From a virus: a DNA stretch of 45,889 nt. The DNA lies in the IMG/VR virus record IMGVR_UViG_3300023176_003811, positions 1-45,889 of that record; one strand, written 5' to 3'. Each line of letters starts with the position of its first letter. The stretch's first letter is position 1. The notes beneath the pieces are model-generated. The model saw only the letters and a program-made list of their open reading frames with translations. It was not told the DNA's origin and searched no databases. Both the position numbers and the translations under genes were made by a program. Below, piece after piece: positions 25,203 through 32,449 of this stretch.

Positions 25203-26206
25203 TATTGCAATAAACCTTTTTCAAGTAGCTCTTGTATTTGTTTCTCTCTGACCATCACACCCCAACGTCTGGGATTTACATAGGTCTTTTTAAAGAACTT
25301 ACACATTTGGGGATCAGGATCAAACAGCATCATTTCATTAATGCTTTCATTCAACACTCGACCTAAACTGCACACTTCTTTATACAGCATGTTACTGTCC
25401 CATTCTTGTTTTGTGTAAGGACACTTTTTATCATTTAGGCCGTCTGCCTTGGCTGCAACTTCATCAAAAAAGAACGACTTAAACCATTCGTAATCTGATA
25501 TTTCGTTAGTATTCCAATCTGTGAGCACTGCTTTCTCACAACCAAGTCTTGCACCATATATAGCCCACAAGCCGTTTTCAACATCTGAGCCAATGTTGCA
25601 CCATGTTTGTAGTCTGTTGTAATTTTGCCACCATATTTTTTCTAAAAAATCGTCTGGTGCAACACGTTTGCCTTGATCCAAACTCATTTTAACGCCTTCT
25701 CTGAATCCTGCTCTAAATGCTTGGAATGGTGATGCAGTTTGATGTACTTCGCTGTATGTATCATTAAGTTGAATATAATTTAACTTCCAACAAAATTCCA
25801 TACCCTCTTCATCGTCAGCCGCTTCGTGTGTTTTCATGTCTAATACATATTGGCGCGGCCAACACTTGAGTCCACCATTACCATACACTAAGCCGTTAAG
25901 AATATTCTTACCGTTCCAACTAAAAATACTTTCTGAAATATTATTACCGTCATGATCAGAATCTGGTACATCAAGCACTTGTTCAAAAAAGTCATCCATG
26001 ACAATATTATCACCATCTACAGTGATAAATCTATCTGTTTCTGATTGCTTTGCACATTCTTTATGTGCGGCATCAAAGCCTTTGACTCCGTGAACTCTTT
26101 TTGCCCAGGGCACTTTGTTCAACAGATCAGCCCAATGCTCTTCGCAGTTGGGTTCGTCATAAGATATGTAAAATATGTCTAGTTCTGTGACGTCAATTTT
26201 AGCCAT
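25202..26206 (-). CDS. Single-domain GT-A-like protein, relative of the nine-module array
   Basis: The 334 residues begin ELDIFYISYDEPN, followed by WAKRVHGVKGFDAAHKECAKQ and then DRFITVDGDNIV with a DxD-like motif. After it come a GNGGLKCW strand and a helical part with QAFRAGFREGVK, WQNYNRLQTW and NGLWAIYGARLG. Each of these pieces has a counterpart, in order, in the last module of the protein at 305-3400 (AFITYLD, FAAHQEAARQ, WVVDGDAE, GYGGVKLF, WRSAFREC). It therefore looks like the complete parent form of that family. GT-A fold and nucleotide-sugar binding are inferred from the D-G-D after a hydrophobic strand. ATG at 26206 has AGG about 9 bases upstream and a CATAAATA late box 25 bases upstream. 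Confidence 0.65.
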   Translation of the reverse strand: MAKIDVTELDIFYISYDEPNCEEHWADLLNKVPWAKRVHGVKGFDAAHKECAKQSETDRFITVDGDNIVMDDFFEQVLDVPDSDHDGNNISESIFSWNGKNILNGLVYGNGGLKCWPRQYVLDMKTHEAADDEEGMEFCWKLNYIQLNDTYSEVHQTASPFQAFRAGFREGVKMSLDQGKRVAPDDFLEKIWWQNYNRLQTWCNIGSDVENGLWAIYGARLGCEKAVLTDWNTNEISDYEWFKSFFFDEVAAKADGLNDKKCPYTKQEWDSNMLYKEVCSLGRVLNESINEMMLFDPDPQMCKFFKKTYVNPRRWGVMVREKQIQELLEKGLLQ

Positions 26207-26230
26207 GTGATTTTACCTGTGTAATATCTA

Positions 26231-26238
26231 TATTTATG
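26231..26238 (-). promoter_or_regulatory. Late-type promoter box CATAAATA
   Basis: Minus-strand CATAAATA in the 52-base gap 26207-26258, 25 bases before the ATG at 26206. It fits the NATAAATA form known from T4-like cyanophages and would drive the GT-A-like, SH3-like and NeuB-like genes. Confidence 0.58.
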
Positions 26239-26258
26239 ACGAGCTCAGAATGCCAAAA

Positions 26259-26936
26259 CTACTTTCTGATGTAGGTGTCAAACAGTTTGTGTGTATAGAT
26301 ACTATAGTCTCTGAAATCATACGGCATATCAATTTCCACACCACCGTCTGATATCAGATCTGCAAGTGATACTAAATGATACCCAAATAACGTATGTGGA
26401 TCATTTTTAGAAGTGATATAAAATCTTAGCAGTCGTTGCCCGTTTACTGTGGCACTGATAGGATATATTCCTTCATATTGTTTTAATGTGGTTTTACTGA
26501 TTGCTACCTTTAGTTTATCCTTTGTGATCTCTACCTGTATAGCCCAACCTTTACGTTTCTCTCTGGTGATTTCATACAGAAAATCCTGCTTTGCATCTAT
26601 AAATTTGGTCTCAATAGGTTTAATTCTGATATAATATACTGTGTCGTCTTTTTCGTTAGGTACTATCTCATAGTCCTCTAAGCGATTATCCACTAAAATT
26701 TGTAATTGTTCTTGGGTAAAGTCGTAAGTTAGCCAAGCAGGATCTGGGTCAAAAGTTTGCTCACCGGTCAACGCCAGAATGGTTCCTTCCTCGTTAAAGT
26801 ATACTTTGTGACTTCTTTTTTGATTTTTTAGAATTAATTTATTAACTCCGCCAGCAGATTTTTTTGAGTCAGCAAACGCTTTTTTACGAGCAAGGGCAGC
26901 ATCTGAAATGTTTTCGCTTTGTATTTTATCAGTCAT
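26259..26936 (-). CDS. Conserved-looking phage protein of unknown function
   Basis: The 225-residue product is taken from ATG at 26936. An upstream ATG at 26960 is possible but would place its own ribosome site, GGAG at about 11 bases before 26936, inside the coding sequence. The protein has a charged N-terminus rich in Lys and Ala (ALARKKAFADSKK), a middle with VYFNEEGTILALTG and PDPAWLTYDF, and a C-terminal region with mixed strands. I see no signal peptide, membrane segment or catalytic motif. It overlaps the end of the first DxD glycosyltransferase, and it closes the operon that begins at 29106. A virion-associated role is possible from its proximity to the structural block, but nothing in the sequence shows it. 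Confidence 0.6.
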   Translation of the reverse strand: MTDKIQSENISDAALARKKAFADSKKSAGGVNKLILKNQKRSHKVYFNEEGTILALTGEQTFDPDPAWLTYDFTQEQLQILVDNRLEDYEIVPNEKDDTVYYIRIKPIETKFIDAKQDFLYEITREKRKGWAIQVEITKDKLKVAISKTTLKQYEGIYPISATVNGQRLLRFYITSKNDPHTLFGYHLVSLADLISDGGVEIDMPYDFRDYSIYTHKLFDTYIRK

Positions 26937-27792
26937 GGTATTCTGTCTCCATTTGTGCAAGCATTTCGTCTGTTAACCAATCTTTTTCCACATAGTGAAA
27001 AGGTCGTGTTTGTTGAAAGTTTGCTACTTTAAAATCATTATAATTTCTGTAATACGTGGGTAGACTGTCTGTCCATGTATCATATAACGGCATGCCCATT
27101 GCATTTTGTATATTGCTTTTCATGTGCACAAACGTTGGATATTCTTTCATATTATCTCTAGTACACTCATGTTCTATTCCTAATATTTGCATCGCCAATG
27201 CAAATGCAACATCTCCACTTAACCAGTCTGGCTTGCCTTTTGGCATGTACTTAAAGAAAAATCGTTTCCAGTTATTAAAAATTATTTCAGTCATTGCAAA
27301 TAATTCCGCGGCGAGCTCTGACTTTTTAAAATACATAAATGCAGTATACACGTTAGGAAGTTCGTTGGCTTCAAAATATTTTCTATAATAGTTACTTGTA
27401 ACTATTTCATCTCTGTATGTTCGCACATTTGTTGTTGCCCATACATCCTGTTGTGCCAAAGTGTCCCACCAGTGACTTACATCTGTGGGGAATATCATGT
27501 CAGTATCCAGTATAACAGTTTCATCATACGGTGTCATGTAATAATATTTCCACTTGTTTTCTATTTTCCATTTGGACTTGGTTGCGGCATCGTTCCAGGG
27601 AATATCCACAATGTGATCAAAAACTTCGCGATGCTTATCTGTGATTTTCTTTTTTGTTTGTTTGTCTACGCATACTGTTAGATTACTCACTGTGCTCTGT
27701 GTTAACTTTAGGTTTAAGGCAAGTGCGTAGGCTTGACGTAAGTAGTCAACCTTTTTTGTGTTCTGTGCTATTACAATATATCCTCTACTCAT
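26929..27792 (-). CDS. DxD glycosyltransferase (GT8-like), first of a pair
   Basis: The 287 residues start GYIVIAQNTKKVDYLRQAYALALNLK, a beta-alpha start typical of GT-A enzymes. They reach MTPYDETVILDTDMIFPTDVS with D96-x-D98, the metal/nucleotide-sugar motif, then NVYTAFMYFKKS and a W-L-S-G-D-V-A-F-A-L stretch resembling the acceptor-side Asp of glycogenin-like enzymes. It shares order and wording with the neighbour at 27789-28760, so the two are paralogues. The genes overlap by 4 bases. The cytoplasmic enzyme probably moves a sugar from an NDP donor; the acceptor is unknown. Its place next to fibre genes makes a virion protein acceptor worth considering, which is inference. Confidence 0.72.
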   Translation of the reverse strand: MSRGYIVIAQNTKKVDYLRQAYALALNLKLTQSTVSNLTVCVDKQTKKKITDKHREVFDHIVDIPWNDAATKSKWKIENKWKYYYMTPYDETVILDTDMIFPTDVSHWWDTLAQQDVWATTNVRTYRDEIVTSNYYRKYFEANELPNVYTAFMYFKKSELAAELFAMTEIIFNNWKRFFFKYMPKGKPDWLSGDVAFALAMQILGIEHECTRDNMKEYPTFVHMKSNIQNAMGMPLYDTWTDSLPTYYRNYNDFKVANFQQTRPFHYVEKDWLTDEMLAQMETEYHD

Positions 27793-28760
27793 AACATTGT
27801 TCCCTCTATTAGAGGTGTTCTGATAATCCAGAAAGGTTCTTCTTCTTTTTCGTCCTGTAATGCATAAGCCATAAGTCCCGCCGTGACTCTACCAATAGCC
27901 CATTTATTCATGATATGTATATCGTGTCCTTGCCATCTAACTAATGAAAAATCTCCAGGAGATTTGGCCTTTTCAGTATATAGATATATAGCATCACCTT
28001 TGACATCATAAATGTCGTCATTGTCAAAAGTTTTATATAGTGTAAACGGTAATTGAGGTAATGCTTTGTCTATGTATCCTCCCCAACTATGAGCTGCTAT
28101 ACTAAAACTAAAATCATTCCTGTATATGGCATTATGGAATTTATATAGTCCTGCATAATACTCTCGGTTATCTCTAACATGCTTCACTAAATTAAAAAAT
28201 GTTTCCACTTCTGGAGTTTTACGAAAGTAAACCACAGTCGCCCAATACATTGTGATACCCAGTGGATTAAGTCTATCTAAATCAGGGAATCTTCTATCTG
28301 TGGCCACATCCTTGTATTCCCAATTCATCATGATTTCATTATTATGTCCCCAACAACGATTTAGCACATCACTAAGTACCAAATAATCCGCATCTATTAG
28401 AATGGTTTCATCATAAGGGGATAGTTCGTATGCGTCTGCTCTGTTAACATTATAAAAAGGCAATGTTTTAGGGCTTAGACTGGTATCTTTGTATGTTCTG
28501 GTGTTACGGTACTTGAAATCATAATCAGTTTGTGTTATAATATAGTTTGTGCTAGCATCTGTAAACTCGTCGGGATCTATGCTCTCCTGAGCATAATCAT
28601 ATGTATCTTGATCTGTAACTATGGTTACTTGGTCAGGATTTAAACCCAAATGTTTTTGAGCTAACAGAGAGTTTAGTACTGCTAGTTTTATATAATCGAT
28701 TTCCTGATTGTTATGTGCGAACATTAAAATGCCGCGACTGGGTTTACTCGCCTTCTTCAT
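27789..28760 (-). CDS. DxD glycosyltransferase (GT8-like), second of a pair
   Basis: The 323 residues begin with ILMFAHNNQEIDYIKLAVLNSLLAQ, then have ELSPYDETILIDADYLVLSDVL with D123-x-D125, a TMYWATVVYFRKTPE stretch, and FSIAAHSWGGY. The order matches the adjacent paralogue (YIVIAQNTKKVDY, MTPYDETVILDTD, YTAFMYFKKS). A C-terminal HIMNKWAIGR may supply the metal-binding His seen in GT8 enzymes. It overlaps the 120-residue gene upstream by 17 bases. Glycosyl transfer from an NDP-sugar is likely; donor and acceptor are unknown. Confidence 0.72.
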   Translation of the reverse strand: MKKASKPSRGILMFAHNNQEIDYIKLAVLNSLLAQKHLGLNPDQVTIVTDQDTYDYAQESIDPDEFTDASTNYIITQTDYDFKYRNTRTYKDTSLSPKTLPFYNVNRADAYELSPYDETILIDADYLVLSDVLNRCWGHNNEIMMNWEYKDVATDRRFPDLDRLNPLGITMYWATVVYFRKTPEVETFFNLVKHVRDNREYYAGLYKFHNAIYRNDFSFSIAAHSWGGYIDKALPQLPFTLYKTFDNDDIYDVKGDAIYLYTEKAKSPGDFSLVRWQGHDIHIMNKWAIGRVTAGLMAYALQDEKEEEPFWIIRTPLIEGTML

Positions 28761-29106
28761 TTAGATTTAGTACTTTGTGTGTTTTCCTTGATTTACGAAT
28801 TCTGTCGTATTCTATGTAATAATCATTTGTTACTTCGAAATATCTACTGAGTATTTCTTCATAAAAAGGTGCAATATCAACCAGTATAGGGTTATTGTAC
28901 ACATCCATCAATACAGCAGATTCTGTACCAGAGTCTATAAGCATTTTGCAAAATGTTATAAGTTCGCGGTCTATGTTAAAAGAACCTCCATTAATACTAT
29001 AGCATAGAAGTCCTTCAGTTTTTGCACGTAGTTGAGCTTGCTGATTATTCATTGTTAATCTGTAATTTGCAAACTCCAGTGCTTTGGAAAGTTTTGAGTC
29101 ACTCAT
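28744..29106 (-). CDS. Conserved-type phage protein of 120 residues, function unknown
   Basis: The product starts SKLSKALEFANYRLTMNNQQAQLRAK and has CYSINGGSFNIDRELITFCKML and FYEEILSRYFEVTNDYYIEYDRIRK. It is mostly helical by inspection, with no catalytic motif. The text resembles small unannotated proteins I associate with T4-like marine phages, from memory only. ATG at 29106 has AGGA about 7 bases upstream, and a TATAAATA box lies 34 bases upstream. It is the first gene of the operon with the two DxD glycosyltransferases, so it may regulate or accompany them. Confidence 0.65.
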   Translation of the reverse strand: MSDSKLSKALEFANYRLTMNNQQAQLRAKTEGLLCYSINGGSFNIDRELITFCKMLIDSGTESAVLMDVYNNPILVDIAPFYEEILSRYFEVTNDYYIEYDRIRKSRKTHKVLNLNEEGE

Positions 29107-29139
29107 GTTAAATCCTGTGTGTTCTATATACCTTTACAC

Positions 29140-29147
29140 TATTTATA
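29140..29147 (-). promoter_or_regulatory. Late promoter TATAAATA before the glycosyltransferase-pair operon
   Basis: Exact TATAAATA on the minus strand, 34 bases before the ATG at 29106 and just downstream (in transcription order) of the terminator that ends the structural block. Confidence 0.74.
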
Positions 29148-29167
29148 ATGCCAGATATTTTAGTCAT

Positions 29168-29193
29168 AAAAAAGCCGGCAACGCCGGCTTTTT
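29168..29193 (-). terminator. Rho-independent terminator ending the structural block
   Basis: AAAAAAGCCGGC, loop AAC, then GCCGGCTTTTT. The stem is six G/C pairs extended by A/T pairs, with a T run on both strands, so it could work in either direction. On the minus strand it begins 14 bases after the stop of the structural gene at 29207-30178 and lies just before the late promoter at 29140. Confidence 0.92.
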
Positions 29194-29206
29194 GATAGTG
29201 TTAATA

Positions 29207-30178
29207 TTAACTGCCTGAGATAGCACCCTGACTGTCTGTTGGAACTGGGAAACTAAATCCTGAACCACTTGCGTCTGGTTGGTTACGTCTTGCGTTAATA
29301 GTTAATGTACCGTCTGGACTTGCGTCGATAACGTTATCGCCATCGTCAAGCAATGTCATTTTAATTGTTACCACAGTTGGGTTAGTTGTACTGTTTACTT
29401 TTGCTGATACTTGAGCATAGTCATTTGAATATGGAGCTGCACCACCGTAGTAAATAACCAACTGCTGATATGAAGTTGTTAGTTCGTAAAAACCAATACC
29501 GTCTGGAGTACCTGCACCACTTACTGTGTTATTGTGGTATAACCAAACATCACCCAAATTGGATAATTTATTTGTCCACTGGGTATTCTGAGTGTTTGTA
29601 CCACCGCCACTTCTGCTAGCACTAACACCTACTGCACCACCACCGTTAAAAAATGCTCTACAATCTGCTTCACTGGCGAATGTCCAGGTTGTTTCTTGTG
29701 TTAATGTATTAGTCCATGCTGTTGTTCTAGCAGTACTAGCGTCTGTACTCGCTGTGCGACCATTTGGTGAAAATCGTGCGTTCCAGCAATCCTGAATATT
29801 TAACATCAAGTTATTCCAGGTTGCTGCAGTGATTGTATCTGACGTGGTTACATCAGTTTCAACACCACTTCTAACTGTGACGCCTAGGAATGCACACATT
29901 GCCTGTACGTCATCCTGTAAATCTTTAAAACCACCAGCACCTGTATCTTGTACAGTGTTGCCTACTGTTGCAGAACTTACGCCGGCACCACCTTGACCCC
30001 AACCATATGAGAAGGTTGCATCATATGTGCCTAAGGTGACATCATAAGCGGCACCTAATAATTTATCTACATTAGTTCTAGCATTATTGAAGTCATCAGC
30101 ATCCACCAAGTCTGTACCAGCAACGACTTGTGTCATTGTGGTTAACCCGTCTGCTGTTACTGTTGAGCCACTTGCCAT
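29207..30178 (-). CDS. Virion structural protein, Ser/Thr/Gly-rich
   Basis: The 323 residues are rich in Ser, Thr, Gly and Asn and poor in Lys. They start MASGSTVTADGLTTMTQVVAGTDLVDADDFNNARTNV and include NLMLNIQDCWNARF, TWTFASEADCRAFFNGGG and a C-terminal strand region VVTIKMTLLDDGD. This composition and the place between fibre genes fit a marine T4-like tail or fibre-associated structural protein. A SEADCRAFFN segment suggests a small carbohydrate-binding or adhesin-like fold, but I cannot name it. ATG at 30178 has GGGGA about 6 bases upstream and GATAAATA 28 bases upstream. A strong terminator follows the stop. Confidence 0.72.
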   Translation of the reverse strand: MASGSTVTADGLTTMTQVVAGTDLVDADDFNNARTNVDKLLGAAYDVTLGTYDATFSYGWGQGGAGVSSATVGNTVQDTGAGGFKDLQDDVQAMCAFLGVTVRSGVETDVTTSDTITAATWNNLMLNIQDCWNARFSPNGRTASTDASTARTTAWTNTLTQETTWTFASEADCRAFFNGGGAVGVSASRSGGGTNTQNTQWTNKLSNLGDVWLYHNNTVSGAGTPDGIGFYELTTSYQQLVIYYGGAAPYSNDYAQVSAKVNSTTNPTVVTIKMTLLDDGDNVIDASPDGTLTINARRNQPDASGSGFSFPVPTDSQGAISGS

Positions 30179-30205
30179 TTAAAATCCCCTACAATTTATA
30201 TTTAA

Positions 30206-30213
30206 TATTTATC
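30206..30213 (-). promoter_or_regulatory. Late-type promoter box GATAAATA
   Basis: Minus-strand GATAAATA 28 bases before the ATG at 30178, overlapping the last base of the upstream fibre gene. A second AT-rich near-match lies just downstream of it. Confidence 0.55.
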
Positions 30214-32381
30214 TACTTGACACCTATTACTGCTTCTATAATACCAGGGTCACCGTCATCTTTATTCTGTAAACTTCTGCCAATCACTGCTCTAGGATCG
30301 TATGCGTCATTACCTAATGCCCATGCAACACCAGGAACATCTGAACTAACAAGTCTCTCACCTTTGGCAACTTTACCAATTACTTTAACTGGTACTCTAC
30401 CTGTCATTGCAACTGGTAATCCGTCTGCATCTTTATTCATTAAGTATGCTGGATCTGTTGAGATAACACCAAACACGTCAGTGTCAGCATGTGAGTCAGT
30501 CTGAGTAATTTCTGCACTACCGCCCAGTTTCACAACTGTGCCTGGTTCATATTGTTCATCACTTGCGTATATCTCAGCCAAGTCAGCGTATTGTGCCGCT
30601 GTTGCTGTACCACTAAATAGGTTTGCTGTTACTGTACCACTGAATGATGCAGCAACACCGCCTGTAATGGTACCAGCAGTAGTACTTAAAGTACCGTCAG
30701 TTAATGTACCACCCTCGATTATTCCGGTTGCACCTATAGTTCCTGTAACACTAATAGCACCACTTGTTATTGTTAAACTACTTGACGCACCACCAATCGT
30801 TAAATCACCGTTTACATCTAATTCTGTTGTTGTTAATTTACCACTATCTGGATTATATGTTAATGCAGGATCAATTTTACCTGAAGCTGCACCAGCACCA
30901 TTAACAAATACTAATCGTCTATTATTGTTACCACTTGTTTCTTCTGTTACATCAAACTGTGATACTGATTGTAATCCTACAACTTCACCACCGTTCAGTA
31001 TGATGTTTGCGCCGGCACCCATTACAATGTTTGCATCTGATGTTAATACACCAGTGGTGTTCAGGGTTGTATTGATAGTAACTGGGTTATTGGCAGAAAA
31101 TGTGTTGTTGAATATTATAGCGCCATTTGCGGTTAATGCACCCTCCAGGTTAGTTGTTCCTGAACTGATTAAACTAGATGTGATATTAGCACTGTTAATT
31201 GTTGCCAATACGTCTACTACTATGTTTTGTGCATCAACGTCTGCACCGTAAATGTTTTCAATTTTTTGAGCGTCTGTACCCAAACTTTGTGTATTAACAC
31301 CATTAACTGTAAGGTTTCCATTAATAGTGGTATTGTCATTTAACGTTGTTGTGCCATTAAATGTAGACGAACTAGATACTACAATACTATCGCATGTTAT
31401 TTGATCTGTTACTGCCAGTGTGCCACCCACTGTGACATCATCGTCTACGTTCAGGTCACCACCAAGTTGTACAGGAACACCTGCACCAACTGTGATAGAA
31501 CCGTTAACTGTAAAATCGTCTACCCAAATATTTCCTACTTCATCACTTGCTGAACCAATGTTGTCTGCATATAAAGTAGAAAATCTTGTAATACTTGTAC
31601 TTTCAAATTCTGCACGTTGGTTCAAACCTTTTAGTATTTGACCTTCTGTTCTACCGTCTCTTGCGTATGCAATACCACCAGCTGCGATAAGCTCATCAGC
31701 CAGGTTATTGACTGTAACACCATCCACAATTGCTGGTTGAGCTGTATCAATAGTAAATTGGAAATCTGAGAAGATAGCCATCATGGTTTCACGTTGACCA
31801 TCGATAACTGTGCTACCTAAATTAACTGATGCACCGCTAGAGCTACTGCTTTTTACATAATTTAATGCAAGTACTGGGTAACTAATACCTGAAGAGTCTT
31901 TGAGGAATACGCTTCTGATTCTGGTACCATAAAATGTTGGACTGTTTACAAGTGTATCACTTGAGTATCTGCTGGTTACTTCACCAGCATAAGCTGCATC
32001 TTTCCAGCCTGTTCCATTATGTACTTCTAACTTATTTTTGCTGGTGTCAAAAAATGCTGTGCCACCACCTGTTAGATCTGATGTTGGTCTTGATGTACCA
32101 ACCATGATATTTGTGGCACGTTTCCAAACAGAACCGTCCCATACACGTAGCAAACTTTCGTCCTTATCGTACCAAAGTTGACCTTCTAAACGAGTACCTG
32201 GTGTTGGCGGATTAGGACTTGCAAAATTTTCCAAGTGCCTAATAGTATTCTGTGCAAAATATTGACCGTAGTTAGAAACGTTACGACCAATAAGGGCCAA
32301 GGAATAACTGCTAGTGTCTACAACACTATCCGCAACTGTTACCGTTAAGGTACCGTCACTGTTATTAACTATATATGGCAT
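30213..32381 (-). CDS. Tail fibre-like protein with beta-repeat shaft and YADLAE-type C-terminal domain
   Basis: The 722 residues start MPYIVNNSDGTLTV, then IGRNVSNYGQYFAQNTIRHLENFA, GQLWYDKDESLLRVWDG and TPTFYGTRIRSVFLKD. The same series opens the fibre at 37292-39286 (IGRNYENYG, GQLWYDN, TPTEYGSRIRHIFLLD), so about 270 residues are shared and probably attach the fibre to the tail. The middle (about 290-580) is a run of short turns such as TINGNLTVNG and DLTIGG, as in beta-helical shafts. The end has AQYADLAEIYASDEQYEPGTVVKLGG and KVAKGERLVSSDVPGVA, which resembles C-terminal assembly domains of other phage appendages (possibly the G2/IMC type). GAGGA lies about 8 bases before ATG, and GATAAATA 31 bases before it. 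The receptor is unknown. Confidence 0.8.
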   Translation of the reverse strand: MPYIVNNSDGTLTVTVADSVVDTSSYSLALIGRNVSNYGQYFAQNTIRHLENFASPNPPTPGTRLEGQLWYDKDESLLRVWDGSVWKRATNIMVGTSRPTSDLTGGGTAFFDTSKNKLEVHNGTGWKDAAYAGEVTSRYSSDTLVNSPTFYGTRIRSVFLKDSSGISYPVLALNYVKSSSSSGASVNLGSTVIDGQRETMMAIFSDFQFTIDTAQPAIVDGVTVNNLADELIAAGGIAYARDGRTEGQILKGLNQRAEFESTSITRFSTLYADNIGSASDEVGNIWVDDFTVNGSITVGAGVPVQLGGDLNVDDDVTVGGTLAVTDQITCDSIVVSSSSTFNGTTTLNDNTTINGNLTVNGVNTQSLGTDAQKIENIYGADVDAQNIVVDVLATINSANITSSLISSGTTNLEGALTANGAIIFNNTFSANNPVTINTTLNTTGVLTSDANIVMGAGANIILNGGEVVGLQSVSQFDVTEETSGNNNRRLVFVNGAGAASGKIDPALTYNPDSGKLTTTELDVNGDLTIGGASSSLTITSGAISVTGTIGATGIIEGGTLTDGTLSTTAGTITGGVAASFSGTVTANLFSGTATAAQYADLAEIYASDEQYEPGTVVKLGGSAEITQTDSHADTDVFGVISTDPAYLMNKDADGLPVAMTGRVPVKVIGKVAKGERLVSSDVPGVAWALGNDAYDPRAVIGRSLQNKDDGDPGIIEAVIGVK

Positions 32382-32411
32382 TTATGTTTCCTCAAATCTC
32401 GTATATGTTAT

Positions 32412-32419
32412 TATTTATC
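32412..32419 (-). promoter_or_regulatory. Late-type promoter box GATAAATA before the YADLAE fibre
   Basis: Minus-strand GATAAATA in the 68-base gap 32382-32449, 31 bases before the ATG at 32381. Confidence 0.62.
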
Positions 32420-32449
32420 TGTTTCGTTAAAAATAGTTTTAATCTGATA

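Noticed and set aside
30538-31251. A plus-strand open frame of 237 codons rich in Val, Pro and Ala inside the YADLAE fibre gene
   Set aside because: It is antisense to the repetitive, Thr/Asn-rich shaft of a well supported fibre gene. The composition is what such a repeat gives in the other direction, and there is no ribosome site or promoter.
30700-31450. Short repeated DNA words in the fibre shaft as a possible CRISPR array or phase-variable tract
   Set aside because: The repeats are imperfect, in frame and encode turns such as NGNLTVNG; there are no constant repeats with unique spacers.
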